A stretch of 64,000 bases of DNA from Spiribacter sp. 1M189 (GTDB lineage: Bacteria > Pseudomonadota > Gammaproteobacteria > Nitrococcales > Nitrococcaceae). The DNA lies in the NCBI RefSeq assembly GCF_040838345.1, contig NZ_JBAKFF010000001.1:1240001-1304000 (forward strand), read 5' to 3'. The notes beneath the pieces were generated by a model that saw only the letters and a list, made by a program, of their open reading frames with translations, ran no database searches and had not been told where the DNA came from. This document shows positions 45,793 to 62,646 of this stretch, piece by piece (the stretch's first letter is position 1; each line of letters starts with the position of its first letter). The translations under genes and the position numbers were made by a program.

Positions 45793-45796
<4 letters not shown>
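45242..45796 (+). CDS. DUF192-domain exported protein
   Basis: 184 residues from a TTG at 45242 with GGAGG six nt before it. A signal anchor ([18 protein letters not shown]) precedes a DUF192 domain: [53 protein letters not shown]. Function unknown; the family is secreted in many bacteria. It overlaps the end of aspS by 4 nt, convergent. Confidence 0.82.
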
Positions 45797-47571
<1,775 letters not shown>

Positions 47572-47735
47572 GGATCGGTAACCGCCTTTCGCAAAAGCGG
47601 AAATGGTAAGCGGTGGGGGGTTGGCAGGCAAGCGGGCCGGGGCCGGGGATCTATGCCCATGATGCGGTCAATCCGTTCGCCGGGACAGTCCACGAGCCCG
47701 CCGCGCATTATGCGGTGCGGTCGACATAAGCCCGG

Positions 47736-48098
47736 TCAATCCCCGCCGGCGGCCTTCTTGCCGGACTTGCCGGACTTGCCGTCGCCAGCCTTGGTCTCTC
47801 CGGACTTGGCGGATCCGCCGCCGTCTTTGCCCCCGGACCTCCCGTCCGACTTGCTGTCCGACTTGCCTTCGGACTTCCCCTCCGCGCCGCCGTCGCCGGC
47901 CACGTTACGGCGGTTGTCCTTCTTGAAGTCGGTCTCGTACCAGCCACTCCCCTTCAGGCGGAAGGCCGCGGCGGAGATCTTGCGGCGAAGCGCGGCATGA
48001 TGGCACGCGGGGCAGTCGGTCAGTACCTCGTCACTGATGCCCTGCAGCGCCTCGAGCTCGTGGCCGCAGTCATCGCACACATACTCGTAGATCGGCAT
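47736..48098 (-). CDS. FmdB-type zinc-ribbon protein with low-complexity tail
   Basis: 120 residues. The first ~60 residues are the FmdB zinc ribbon (MPIYEYVCDDCGHELEALQGIS, then DCPACHH, later LKGSGWYETDFKKDN). The rest is almost all Gly/Lys/Ser/Asp (for example SEGKSDSKSDGRSGGKDGGG), likely disordered. Commonly upstream of aspS; role unknown, perhaps translation-linked. Confidence 0.88.
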   Translation of the reverse strand: MPIYEYVCDDCGHELEALQGISDEVLTDCPACHHAALRRKISAAAFRLKGSGWYETDFKKDNRRNVAGDGGAEGKSEGKSDSKSDGRSGGKDGGGSAKSGETKAGDGKSGKSGKKAAGGD

Positions 48099-48243
48099 GC
48101 TCTATGTCCTCATCCAGTAGGCCGTTACCGGCAATGCAAGCGTTCTGGGGACAGATCGCCCCAATTGCAAGTTATGATAGCGCCTTTCAGCCGGCGTCGG
48201 GTGCCCGAGGCCGGCCCATGGCCCAGAGCAGGAGGATCGTCGT

Positions 48244-48897
48244 TTGCCGTTCCAGATCATTGCCGCCATCTTTCTGTTCGCCCTGCTGTTCGTGTTCATC
48301 CAGATCGGCGTGGTCACGGTGGCCTTCGACAAGCTGGGACTCTCGCACGGGTCGGCCATGCTCCTGCTGGTGACCTCGCTGCTGGGCAGCTCGATCAACC
48401 TGCCGCTGTTCAAGGTGGATGCCACACGGGAGCCTGATCCGCAGTGGCAGCAGCGGATGCGCTGGATGGCGGCACTGCATCGCAGCCTCGATCCCAACAA
48501 GGTGGTCATCGCGATGAATGTGGGCGGCGGCCTCATCCCCATCGGCTTTTCCATCTACCTGCTCAACCACAACCCCCTGTCCATGGGCATCGTGGCGGCG
48601 GCGATCGCCATTCAGTCGGCGATCTGCTACGCCTTCAGCCGACCGATTCCCGGCCTGGGCGTGGGCATGCCGATTCTCATTGCCCCCATCGCCGCGGCCG
48701 TGATCGCCGTCACCCTGGCGCCGGAGAACAGCGCCCCGCTCGCCTATATCTGCGGCACGCTGGGGGTACTGGTCGGCGCCGATGTCCTGCGCCTCAAGGA
48801 CGTGCGCGGGCTGGGCTCCCCGCTGGCCTCCATTGGCGGCGCGGGCACGTTCGATGGCGTGTTCATCACGGGGCTGGTGGCGGTGCTGCTCGCATGA
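48244..48897 (+). CDS. DUF1614 membrane protein
   Basis: 217 residues from a TTG at 48244 with AGGAGG 8 nt upstream. About six hydrophobic helices; MNVGGGLIPIGFSIYLL, and the ending ASIGGAGTFDGVFITGLVAVLLA matches DUF1614. No substrate or role is known. The next gene is 110 nt downstream. Confidence 0.82.
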   Translation: MPFQIIAAIFLFALLFVFIQIGVVTVAFDKLGLSHGSAMLLLVTSLLGSSINLPLFKVDATREPDPQWQQRMRWMAALHRSLDPNKVVIAMNVGGGLIPIGFSIYLLNHNPLSMGIVAAAIAIQSAICYAFSRPIPGLGVGMPILIAPIAAAVIAVTLAPENSAPLAYICGTLGVLVGADVLRLKDVRGLGSPLASIGGAGTFDGVFITGLVAVLLA

Positions 48898-49007
48898 GAC
48901 CAATGAGGCTTGTCGTGATGACGCTGGCCGCGTATCTGCTATAAGGACGGGGTATCCAACGGTCGCGTCGAATGGGCTGCGCGCCGCTCAGAAACGGGGG
49001 ATGGGCA

Positions 49008-50312
49008 ATGGATTTCAACCGCTACCGCGATGTGCTGGCCGAACGGGTTGGTCGGCTCGAGCTACCCTTCGACGATGCCGAGTATGCGCGACGGCGCCAG
49101 GGCGTTGCCGATGCCATGGCCGAGGCCGGCCTGGCGGCGCTGCTGGTCACCGATGCGGCGGACATCTGCTATCTCACCGGCTACAACACCTTTGAGGTCT
49201 CCGTCCACACGGCGCTTCTGCTGACCGCTCCGGAGGCCGCGGAGGACAGACCTCAGGGCCGTGCCGTTCTGCAGGTCCCGTCCATCGAGACCGGCCCTGC
49301 GGTGACCACCGCACGGGTGGATGAGGTCTTCGGCTATCGCTGGGAGGCGGCCAACGGTGCCGTCGATCAGATGGCCGGGATGATTCGTGATCTGGGACTG
49401 GTCGGATCCGGCCCGGCCGGCCATGATGTCGCGCCAATCTGGCCCGGCGATGTCGGCGCCTCGGCGGGCGTCGGCGGCAGCGTGTCACGGATCGGCACCG
49501 ACAACTGGGGACCGGCACTGCGCTGCGGGTTTCGCGATGGCCTGGCCGCGGCTCTGCCTGAGGTCATGCTCACCGATGCCTCCGGCCTGGTCGATGCGGT
49601 GAAAATCGTCAAAAGCGAGCCCGAGATCGGCCTGCTGCGGGAGAGCGCGCGGATTACGGAGGCGGGCATTGCCGCGGCCGAGAGCCTGATCGCACCCGGC
49701 GTGACCGACCAGCAGCTCGCGGCCACGGGCTCGGCGGCCATGCTCGCCGCCGGAGGCGAGTTCATGAGCCTGCAGCCCATTGTCACCGCCGGCTGGCGCT
49801 CGAGCGTGATCCACTGCAATCACCAGCGCCACACAGTGGCCGAGGGCGAGCCGGTGTTTCTTGAATTCGGCGCGGCGTGGCACCGCTATACGGCGCCGAT
49901 GATGCGCACTCGCGTGGCCGGCACGCCGAGCGATGAAATGCGCCGCACGGCGGGCGTGATCCGGGACATCTACGAGGCGCTGCTGGCGCATATGCGCCCC
50001 GGCGTCACCATGGACGCGGCAGCGGCCGCCGCCGATGGGGCCCTGGCGCCGATGGCCGAGCGGGCGTTTTTCTCCGGCGTCTACGGCTACACGGTCGGTA
50101 TTCAGTTCCCGCCCTCGTGGGTGGAGGCCTCGGGCTACATCGCCCGCGGCGTCGAGCGCGAGTTCGCCGAGAACATGGTCTTCCATCTGCCACTGATGCT
50201 GCGCATCCCGGGGGAGTGGGGCATCGGCATGAGCAACACCGTGCGGGTGACGGCGGATGGCGGCGAGGCGCTGACGAATAATGATCTGGCGCTGACGGGA
50301 ACCGCAGGTTAG
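49008..50312 (+). CDS. M24-family (creatinase/ectoine-hydrolase-like) protein
   Basis: 434 residues from the ATG at 49008. An N-terminal creatinase domain (LLVTDAADICYLTGYNTFEV) and a pita-bread domain. The usual M24 metal ligands are not seen: the first Asp pair is replaced by FLEFGAAWHRYTAPMMRT and the last Glu region by GEWGIGMSNTVRVT. YTVGIQFPPSWVEASGYIARG resembles DoeA/EutD ectoine hydrolases and creatinases, which work without metals. This fits a halophile able to use ectoine, but no doeB or other ectoine genes are nearby, so the substrate is open. Confidence 0.75.
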   Translation: MDFNRYRDVLAERVGRLELPFDDAEYARRRQGVADAMAEAGLAALLVTDAADICYLTGYNTFEVSVHTALLLTAPEAAEDRPQGRAVLQVPSIETGPAVTTARVDEVFGYRWEAANGAVDQMAGMIRDLGLVGSGPAGHDVAPIWPGDVGASAGVGGSVSRIGTDNWGPALRCGFRDGLAAALPEVMLTDASGLVDAVKIVKSEPEIGLLRESARITEAGIAAAESLIAPGVTDQQLAATGSAAMLAAGGEFMSLQPIVTAGWRSSVIHCNHQRHTVAEGEPVFLEFGAAWHRYTAPMMRTRVAGTPSDEMRRTAGVIRDIYEALLAHMRPGVTMDAAAAAADGALAPMAERAFFSGVYGYTVGIQFPPSWVEASGYIARGVEREFAENMVFHLPLMLRIPGEWGIGMSNTVRVTADGGEALTNNDLALTGTAG

Positions 50313-50381
50313 CGAAACGCGATGGCGATGATCATTATCGGGGCCGGAAGCGGGCCGCTTACAAGGTGTTTCTGGCCTATT

Positions 50382-50423
50382 GAACACGCTTTTTACACAC
50401 GATCATGTGGTTCATTCGTGTTC
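50382..50423. promoter_or_regulatory. Head-to-head pair of GTGTGT-N5-GCGTGT sites
   Basis: Minus-strand site 50382-50401 (CGTGTGT-AAAAA-GCGTGTTC) and plus-strand site 50404-50423 (CATGTGG-TTCAT-TCGTGTTC), 2 bp apart. Together they form a 42-bp dyad whose ends are GAACACG and CGTGTTC. It lies in the otherwise empty 227-nt gap between the M24 gene and the SDR gene. Confidence 0.55.
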
Positions 50424-50539
50424 AGTCCGCGCAGCCGGAGGGTAGCAACCCCTTGGCGACCGGAACCGCACTCCGCCCCTTCGCCCTTCGCTCACTCCCG
50501 CCCATGACATAAACCCCTGAGCCCCGGAAACCGCTGATC

Positions 50540-51460
50540 ATGGCAAAACCCAATCCCCCCGTGATGCTCATCACCGGCTGCTCGACCGGCATCGGCCGGC
50601 ACTGCGCCTTTGCCCTGCAGAAACGCGGCTGGCGCGTGTTCGCCACGGCCCGCAACCCGGCCGATGTCGAGGCACTGGTCCGCGACGGCCTGAATGATGC
50701 GCTGGTGATGGACGTCAACGACGATGCCAGCATCCAACGGGCCGTGGGTACCCTGCTCGAGCGCACCCGTGGCCGGATCGATGCGCTGTTCAACAACGCC
50801 GGCTTCGGCCAGCCCGGGGCGCTCGAGGATCTGCCCCGCGAGGCGCTGCGTGAGCAGTTCGAGACCAACGTCTTCGGCGTCCATGCCATGACCCGCGCGG
50901 TACTGCCGGCGATGCGCGCGCAGGGCTGGGGGCGGATCGTGCAACACAGCTCAGTGCTCGGGTTTATCGCGCTGCCCTGGCGTGGCGCCTATAACGCCAG
51001 CAAATATGCGCTGGAGGGCCTGACCGACACCCTGCGTCAGGAGCTACGTGGCACCGGCATCGAGGCGATCCTCATCCAGACCGGCCCGGTGACCAGCCGC
51101 TTTCGGGCCAATGGCTGGGAGAGGTTCAAGCGCTGGGTGGGGGTCGGCGGGCCCGCTACCGCGACCGGCATACAGGCGTCGGCCAACCTCGAGCACGCCA
51201 ACACCGACTGGCGCGAGCGCGTTGCCGCCAGCGTGCATCGCGACACCTATCAGGCGGTGATCGACCGACTTGAGGGCGATGGTGAGCCACCCTTCACCCT
51301 CGGCCCCGAGGCGGTTGCCCGCAAGCTGATCCTGGCGGTGGAGTCAATGGATCCGAAGCCGCGGTATCACGTGACCGTGCCGACCCATGTATTCAAGGCG
51401 CTGAAACGCTGCCTGCCCACCCGCGCGCTGGACACCGTTATTCGCTGGGTTAACGGTTAG
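50540..51460 (+). CDS. Short-chain dehydrogenase/reductase
   Basis: 306 residues. Cofactor loop TGCSTGIG, NNAGFGQPG, catalytic Ser in QHSSVLGFIALPWRGAYNASKYAL with Tyr-x3-Lys. The long C-terminal tail suits the classical SDR subgroup that acts on retinol/steroid-like or fatty substrates, but the substrate here is unknown. It overlaps the end of the convergent vapC by 4 nt. Confidence 0.88.
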   Translation: MAKPNPPVMLITGCSTGIGRHCAFALQKRGWRVFATARNPADVEALVRDGLNDALVMDVNDDASIQRAVGTLLERTRGRIDALFNNAGFGQPGALEDLPREALREQFETNVFGVHAMTRAVLPAMRAQGWGRIVQHSSVLGFIALPWRGAYNASKYALEGLTDTLRQELRGTGIEAILIQTGPVTSRFRANGWERFKRWVGVGGPATATGIQASANLEHANTDWRERVAASVHRDTYQAVIDRLEGDGEPPFTLGPEAVARKLILAVESMDPKPRYHVTVPTHVFKALKRCLPTRALDTVIRWVNG

Positions 51461-51840
51461 GCCGCGGGCTGGAACACCTCGACATCAAGCCCGCGGAGCG
51501 GCGCGTAGTGCTTGCGGTTGGCGGTGAGCAGGGTATCGCCCTGGACCATGGCCGTTGCCGCGATCAGCGCATCAGCAAGCCGCAGACCGTCTCCCAGGGC
51601 ATGCTGCTCGAGCAGAAACATGCCCCGTGAGGAGATTTCCGGGCTGACTGCCACCACATCGGCCGACCAGAACCGAAGCGCACGCCGCAGCGCCGCCAGC
51701 TCGCGCGCGTCCCGCATCCCCTGGACCAGTTCCATATAGCTGATTGCTGACAGCGCGAATCCATCCAGCGATTGGAGCCGCCGCTCTGCCCTCGGAAGAC
51801 CACGCAGGCTCCAGACCACAACATCCGTGTCGACGAGCAC
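51457..51840 (-). CDS. VapC-like PIN toxin
   Basis: 127 residues from a GTG at 51840. PIN residues in MLVDTDVVVWSLRG (Asp), SYMELVQGM (Glu), RLADALIAATAM (Asp) and LLTANRKHY. Follows a Phd-like antitoxin by 2 nt, a type II toxin-antitoxin pair. Confidence 0.88.
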   Translation of the reverse strand: MLVDTDVVVWSLRGLPRAERRLQSLDGFALSAISYMELVQGMRDARELAALRRALRFWSADVVAVSPEISSRGMFLLEQHALGDGLRLADALIAATAMVQGDTLLTANRKHYAPLRGLDVEVFQPAA

Positions 51841-51842
51841 GG

Positions 51843-52175
51843 TCAGGATGCTCCCCCGAAATCCCTGGGCGCACGCAACTCATCGATGAGGGCGTCCACG
51901 GACTGTTCCGTGCGATCGGCCCACATGCCAAAGGCAGGGTTGGCATGGACATCCACGGCCGGATCGCGGGCGGCGGCGCCTTTAGCCTGCGCCGCATAGG
52001 CGCCAGCGGCGTCGCCACCCTCCCGCACTTCCGATGAGTGACTGGATGACTCGGCAACTCCAACCAACCGGGCGCAGGGACGCCCCCTGTAGGTCACTTC
52101 GACCGTATCACCGCGCTCGACCGCGGCCAGTAGTTCACCGGCCCGGAGACGTAAATCACGTACTGATGCTCTCAT
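51843..52175 (-). CDS. Phd/YefM-type antitoxin
   Basis: 110 residues from the ATG at 52175. The start (RASVRDLRLRAGELLAAVERGDTVEVTYRGRPCARLV) is a Phd/YefM DNA-binding domain; the C-terminal half is variable, ending in a toxin-binding segment (SVDALIDELRAPRDFGGAS). An 8-bp dyad lies immediately upstream. Confidence 0.86.
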   Translation of the reverse strand: MRASVRDLRLRAGELLAAVERGDTVEVTYRGRPCARLVGVAESSSHSSEVREGGDAAGAYAAQAKGAAARDPAVDVHANPAFGMWADRTEQSVDALIDELRAPRDFGGAS

Positions 52176-52189
52176 GATCTGCCCTCGCC

Positions 52190-52216
52190 AATGTTTCACA
52201 TAGTTTGAGAAACATT
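52190..52216. promoter_or_regulatory. Dyad operator of the Phd-VapC pair
   Basis: AATGTTTC-N11-GAAACATT is a perfect 8-bp inverted repeat beginning 15 nt upstream of the antitoxin start, in an AT-rich patch. It is the expected autoregulatory site. Confidence 0.68.
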
Positions 52217-52284
52217 GCATCGGAAGTCAACGCATCCTGAACAGCACGATCAGCCAGGGAGGCCCGCGGTCGCCGGCGATGGCG

Positions 52285-54897
<2,613 letters not shown>

Positions 54898-54940
54898 GGG
54901 ACAGACTCCTTCGGTAATCGGTGAATACGCTTACCGGGAG

Positions 54941-54967
54941 ATATGGGGATCGCTGGCCGATTTGCAA
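54941..54967 (-). promoter_or_regulatory. Sigma32-like heat-shock promoter of clpB
   Basis: On the minus strand TTGCAA, 13 nt, then CCCCATAT. The -10 element matches the sigma32 consensus CCCCATNT exactly; the -35 (TTGCAA against CTTGAA) is weaker. It sits just after the pgeF stop, so clpB can be induced apart from rluD-pgeF. Confidence 0.7.
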
Positions 54968-54970
54968 TGG

Positions 54971-55717
54971 CTAGCGGTTGGTGATGTAGCCCGCCATACG
55001 CCCCGTGATGCCATCGCGGCGGTACGAGAAAAAGCGGGCGGGATCGCTGTGGGTGCAGTGACCGACCCGGCGGATGTCGGCGACACCCGCGAGCGCGAGA
55101 ACGTCGCGGGCCGTTGCCGCGAGGTCCAGTTGGAAGCGGGTGCTGTCACGGCTCGACGGGTGACAGACGGGCTGGATGTCGCTGCGCATGATCGAGTCGA
55201 TGACGTCGGGGCCGACCTCATAGGCCTCGGGCCCGATGCAGGGGCCAATGCAGGCCGCGAGATCCGAGGCCGCCACTGGCAGCGTCGCCACGGCCTGCTG
55301 CAGGATCCCGGCGGCGAGCCCCCGCCAGCCGGCATGCACCGCGGCCACGCAGCCACCGGCGCGATCGGCCAGCAGGATCGGCAGGCAGTCGGCCACCAGC
55401 ACCGCGCAGACCTGCCCCGGCTGATCGGTCCACACCGCGTCGGCCTCGGTCACATCGCACTCGACCTCACCGGCATGAACCACTCGGGTCCCGTGCACCT
55501 GGGCGACCCAGCGGGGTTGCTCGGGCAGCCCGGCCTGCGCCACGAGGCGTCGACGGTTCTCGTGCGCCCGCGCCGGGTCGTCCGCTACATGCAACGCCAG
55601 ATTGAGTGAGTCGTATGGCGATGGACTCATCCCGCCGGCACGGGTGGTAAAGCCCGCGCGGACGGGAAGGTCCCAGTCCGGGTGGAGGATCTCGATGGCG
55701 TTCACCGGGCGGGGCAT
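54971..55717 (-). CDS. pgeF: Purine nucleoside phosphorylase-type multicopper oxidase-like protein PgeF (YfiH)
   Basis: 248 residues from the ATG at 55717. The family hallmarks VADCLPILLADRAG and AAVHAGWRGLAAGI, with Cys/His ligands, and HCTHSDPARFFSYRRDG are present. Members act on purine nucleosides and edit peptidoglycan precursors. It follows rluD by 7 nt and precedes clpB, a conserved arrangement. Confidence 0.93.
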   Translation of the reverse strand: MPRPVNAIEILHPDWDLPVRAGFTTRAGGMSPSPYDSLNLALHVADDPARAHENRRRLVAQAGLPEQPRWVAQVHGTRVVHAGEVECDVTEADAVWTDQPGQVCAVLVADCLPILLADRAGGCVAAVHAGWRGLAAGILQQAVATLPVAASDLAACIGPCIGPEAYEVGPDVIDSIMRSDIQPVCHPSSRDSTRFQLDLAATARDVLALAGVADIRRVGHCTHSDPARFFSYRRDGITGRMAGYITNR

Positions 55718-55724
55718 CAATGGC

Positions 55725-56768
55725 TCACGGCCGCCAGCGGCCGTCGTCGGCCTCCGCCTCCGTCACGGCGTTCCGGTGGGCTCGTAGCGCGGTCCGCAAC
55801 CGCTCGAAATCCGCCGGCGGCGCGGCCGACCAGCTCAGCGTCTCGCCGCTCACCGGGTGAGTCAACGTGAGCGTCTCCGCATGCAGGGCCTGTCGGTGGA
55901 AGCCGCGCAGCACATCGGCGAGCGTGTGGGTATCGCCATCCACCGCCACCGACGCCGCCCCCGACGGCACCGCCAGCCGCCCGCCGTACAGGGGGTCGCC
56001 GACAAGCGGATGCCGAATGTAGGCCATATGCACCCGGATCTGATGCGTCCGGCCGCTCTCCAGCCGGCATCGCAGGAGGGTGTGGGCGGGAAAGCGCTCC
56101 TCCACCCGGTAGTGGGTGACCGCCGGCTTGCCGTCCTCGCGCACCGCCATACGCAGCCGATCCCGCGGATGCCGGCCGATGGGCGCATCCACCTGACCAC
56201 CGGCGGTGAACGTCCCCACCACCACCGCGAGGTATTCCCGCCCGACGGTACGGGCCTGGAGCTGCTCGACCAGGTGGGCATGGGCCTCCAGCGTCTTCGC
56301 CACCACCATCAACCCGGTGGTCTCGCGATCCAGCCGGTGGACGATGCCCGCCCGCGGCACGGCGTGCAGGCGCGGGTCATGGTGCAGCAGTGCATTCTGC
56401 AGCGTCCCGTCCGCGTTGCCGGCGCCGGGATGCACGACCAGTCCCGCGGGCTTGTTGACCACCAGCAGCGCCTCGTCCTCAAAGACGATATCCAGCGCGA
56501 TGGGCTCGGCGGCCACCGGCCCCTCTTCCGGCAGTTCGGCACGAATCACGACTTGCTCGCCGCCCCGCACCGGCGTGCGACCCCGTGGCGAACCGCCGTC
56601 GACGGTCAGCGCGCCGTCCTTCAGCCAGCGCTGCAGTCGCGAGCGGGAGAACGCCGGGAAGAGCTCGGCAATGACCGCATCGAGCCGCCGCCCGGCAGCG
56701 GCCTCGGGCACCACCGCCGTCTCATCCACCCGCTTGTCATCCGGCTCATTGTTCATTTCGCTGCTCAT
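55725..56768 (-). CDS. rluD: 23S rRNA pseudouridine synthase RluD
   Basis: 347 residues: S4 domain ([16 protein letters not shown]), then the pseudouridine synthase core with the catalytic Asp in [17 protein letters not shown] and [25 protein letters not shown]. RluD modifies helix 69 of 23S rRNA. It is divergent from bamD with a 90-nt shared promoter region, the usual layout. Confidence 0.95.
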   Translation of the reverse strand: MSSEMNNEPDDKRVDETAVVPEAAAGRRLDAVIAELFPAFSRSRLQRWLKDGALTVDGGSPRGRTPVRGGEQVVIRAELPEEGPVAAEPIALDIVFEDEALLVVNKPAGLVVHPGAGNADGTLQNALLHHDPRLHAVPRAGIVHRLDRETTGLMVVAKTLEAHAHLVEQLQARTVGREYLAVVVGTFTAGGQVDAPIGRHPRDRLRMAVREDGKPAVTHYRVEERFPAHTLLRCRLESGRTHQIRVHMAYIRHPLVGDPLYGGRLAVPSGAASVAVDGDTHTLADVLRGFHRQALHAETLTLTHPVSGETLSWSAAPPADFERLRTALRAHRNAVTEAEADDGRWRP

Positions 56769-56858
56769 TGCTCTATCCCGAATCCCTCATGACGCTGGGC
56801 GCTGCCCGTGCTTTTCTCTAGACTAGGTGTATTGCCCACATAGTCGGAAACGGGTTTC

Positions 56859-57716
56859 ATGAAGCGCTTTGCCCTCATTCTACTGGCCATCGGCCTGCTC
56901 GGTGGCTGTGCCAGCAACAATGACTCGCCCAACGAGCTGGTCAACGCCGATGTGGCCGAGCTCTATGAAGACGCCGCCTCGGCCATGGCACGTGGCGACT
57001 GGGAGACAGCCACCCGGGACCTGGAGTCGTTGCAAGCCCAGTACCCGTTCGGCATCTACGCCACCCAGGCGCAGCTTGATATCATTTACGTCTACTACCG
57101 CGCCGGCGATGTCGCCTCCACCGTCGCCGCCGCCGAGCGCTTCCGCCGCATCAACCCGCGCCATCGGGCGGTACCCTACACCTGGTACATGCAGGGCCTG
57201 GCGCTGGAGGAGAAGAACCAGGACACCATCAAGCGCATGGTGGGCATCGATAATACCCTCCGCGATCCGGTCCCGCGTCGGCAGTCCTTCGATGCCTACG
57301 CCACGCTGGTGGAGGACTATCCCGACAGCGAATACGTCGAGCGCGCCCGAGAGCGGCTCAATGCACTGTTCGGCGAGGGTGCCCGCTTCCAGCTCAGCGT
57401 GGCGCAATTCTATGCCGACCGCGATGCCTGGGTGGCCGCCGCTGGGCGTGCCATCACGGTCATCAACGAATTCCCCGACACCCCGGCGGTGGCGCCAGCC
57501 ATGGATCTGCTGGCGAATGCCTATCGCAACCTGGGTCTGAATGAGCTCGCTGATGGCGTGATCGCAGAAAAGGCGACGCTCCCCAGCCGGGGCGGCGAGG
57601 GCGTGCCGCAGATGCCTGGCATCTACGAGGGCGAGGAAATCGATGTGCCACCGGCTCCACGCCCTGACGAGGCGCCGCAGCGCGAGGCGCCGGAGCCGCC
57701 GAGCAATGTGCTGTAG
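56859..57716 (+). CDS. bamD: Outer-membrane assembly lipoprotein BamD
   Basis: 285 residues. Lipoprotein signal with lipobox LLGGC; then TPR repeats (ELYEDAASAMARGDWETATRDLESLQAQYPFG, QAQLDIIYVYYRAGD, AVPYTWYMQGLA). The C-terminal ~40 residues are proline/glutamate-rich. Essential Bam-complex member that folds beta-barrels with BamA and, from this window, BamC. Confidence 0.95.
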   Translation: MKRFALILLAIGLLGGCASNNDSPNELVNADVAELYEDAASAMARGDWETATRDLESLQAQYPFGIYATQAQLDIIYVYYRAGDVASTVAAAERFRRINPRHRAVPYTWYMQGLALEEKNQDTIKRMVGIDNTLRDPVPRRQSFDAYATLVEDYPDSEYVERARERLNALFGEGARFQLSVAQFYADRDAWVAAAGRAITVINEFPDTPAVAPAMDLLANAYRNLGLNELADGVIAEKATLPSRGGEGVPQMPGIYEGEEIDVPPAPRPDEAPQREAPEPPSNVL

Positions 57717-57761
57717 CGACCGCCTGGAGATCCGGCCGAAGGCGGCCGACGCCCCGGCCGC

Positions 57762-59770
<2,009 letters not shown>

Positions 59771-59827
59771 CCGAGCAGGATGCCTCCCCCGGTCATGGGC
59801 TGCCAACCCGTTGGCAGCGGGTGTCAA

Positions 59828-60700
59828 TCAGCCGGTGAACGCGTCGCTGACGCGCTGGCCGATCTCCGCCGGTGAACGCACGGTGGCCACACCGGCCTTC
59901 TCCAGCGCCCCGAACTTATCCGCCGCCGTACCCTTGCCACCGCTGATGATGGCGCCGGCATGGCCCATGCGCTTGCCGGGAGGCGCCGTCACACCGGCGA
60001 TGTAGGCCACCACTGGCTTACGCACATGCGCCTGGATGTACTCCGCGGCCTCTTCCTCGGCGGTACCGCCGATCTCGCCCACCATGACAATGCCCTTGGT
60101 CTGGCGATCGGCCTCGAACTGCTCGATGACGTCGATGAAGCTCATGCCCTGGATGGGATCGCCACCGATGCCCACGCAGGTGCTCTGGCCCATGCCGATG
60201 TCGGTGGTCTGCTTGACCGCCTCGTAGGTCAGGGTACCCGAGCGCGAGACGATGCCGATGGAGCCGGCTTTGTGGATATGGCCTGGCATGATGCCGATCT
60301 TGCACTCGTCCGGGGTGATGATGCCGGGGCAGTTGGGGCCGATCAGCGTGGCGTCATAGAAGTCCAGCGCGGCCTTCACCTTGAGCATGTCGAGGACCGG
60401 GATGCCCTCGGTGATGCAGGCGATGACCTTGATGCCCGCCTCGGCGGCCTCGAGGATGGCGTCGGCGGCGAAGGCCGCCGGCACGTAGATCATCGAGGCA
60501 TCGGCGCCGGTGTCGTCCACCGCGTCACGCACGGTGTTGAACACGGGCCGCTCGAGATGCGTCTCGCCGCCACGACCCGGCGTGGTGCCGCCGACGATAT
60601 TGGTGCCGTAGGCGATGCACTGCTCGGCGTGGAAGGTGCCCTGCTTCCCGGTGAAGCCCTGGACGATGACCTTGGTGTGCTTGTCCACCAGAATGCTCAT
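59828..60700 (-). CDS. sucD: Succinyl-CoA synthetase alpha subunit SucD
   Basis: 290 residues: N-terminal CoA-binding domain ([29 protein letters not shown]), and the phosphorylated His in [18 protein letters not shown]. With SucC it converts succinyl-CoA to succinate, making ATP or GTP. It lies 33 nt after sucC, as one operon. Confidence 0.97.
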   Translation of the reverse strand: MSILVDKHTKVIVQGFTGKQGTFHAEQCIAYGTNIVGGTTPGRGGETHLERPVFNTVRDAVDDTGADASMIYVPAAFAADAILEAAEAGIKVIACITEGIPVLDMLKVKAALDFYDATLIGPNCPGIITPDECKIGIMPGHIHKAGSIGIVSRSGTLTYEAVKQTTDIGMGQSTCVGIGGDPIQGMSFIDVIEQFEADRQTKGIVMVGEIGGTAEEEAAEYIQAHVRKPVVAYIAGVTAPPGKRMGHAGAIISGGKGTAADKFGALEKAGVATVRSPAEIGQRVSDAFTG

Positions 60701-60733
60701 GAGAATTCCTCGTCTGCTGTCCGGGTTGCGGGA

Positions 60734-61903
<1,170 letters not shown>

Positions 61904-62169
61904 GGACGCTCCGCCTCCTCGAATAAAATTGGCAGCATTCTCCACGATTCGCCGGGCCGATTCAAAAAAATGTCGCACTGCAATGTAATGGCGCCGTCCG
62001 GCCCCGGTGGGGCCGGCATCGAGACCGCCATCGAGACCGCCGTCCAACGGCGCCAGACCGCCACCGATCCAGACTGTGACCCAGCCCGCAATTCCGGGCC
62101 CCTGCCTCCGGCCCAATACAACCCGCGGGCCATCTCCTTCCGCCCGCGCATCAACACGGAGGTCCATTC

Positions 62170-62646
62170 ATGCGGAATCGACAGAAGGGTTTCACGCTTA
62201 TCGAGCTGATGATCGTAGTCGCCATCATCGGCATCCTCGCCGCCGTTGCCGTCCCCGCCTACTCGGATTACACGGTGCGGGCGAAGGTGACGGAGGCAAT
62301 AACGGCCGCCGGCGCCGCCAAAACCAGCGTGGCGGATTACTTCTATGCGAACAGAGAGCTGCCTACTTCGAATACGGAGGCCGGTTTGGGCAGTGACTAC
62401 TCAACAGACCTCATTAGCAAGATTTCTGTGAGGGATGGTTCGGCGACGAACGTTGCCGCGGGAACAATCATGATCGATTTCAAAGAGATTCAGGATGTTA
62501 TCCCCGCTAATAGCAGTCTCGTCTTCATACCTGACACATCTGGTAACAACCTAAGCTGGACGTGCAGCGCGACAACCGGTGGTGGCGATCTCCCTGCAGA
62601 ATATGCTCCCGCCAATTGCCGTCAGGCCAGTAACGACGGCACTTAA
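62170..62646 (+). CDS. pilA: Type IV major pilin-like protein
   Basis: 158 residues. Leader MRNRQKG is cut before Phe; [27 protein letters not shown] is the N-methylated pilin helix with Glu5. The C-terminal disulfide pair is in LSWTCSAT and PANCRQ. The last ~100 codons are clearly lower in GC than the neighbours, as in rapidly exchanged pilin heads. The rest of a pil operon is not here, so its assembly machinery must be elsewhere. Confidence 0.92.
   Translation: MRNRQKGFTLIELMIVVAIIGILAAVAVPAYSDYTVRAKVTEAITAAGAAKTSVADYFYANRELPTSNTEAGLGSDYSTDLISKISVRDGSATNVAAGTIMIDFKEIQDVIPANSSLVFIPDTSGNNLSWTCSATTGGGDLPAEYAPANCRQASNDGT

Noticed and set aside
48903-48944. 13-codon frame MRLVVMTLAAYLL before the M24 gene
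   Set aside because: Too short and without SD or context to support a leader peptide.
61921-62169. Sigma54 promoter upstream of pilA
   Set aside because: TTGGCAG has no GC element at the right distance; GG-N10-GC is not met.
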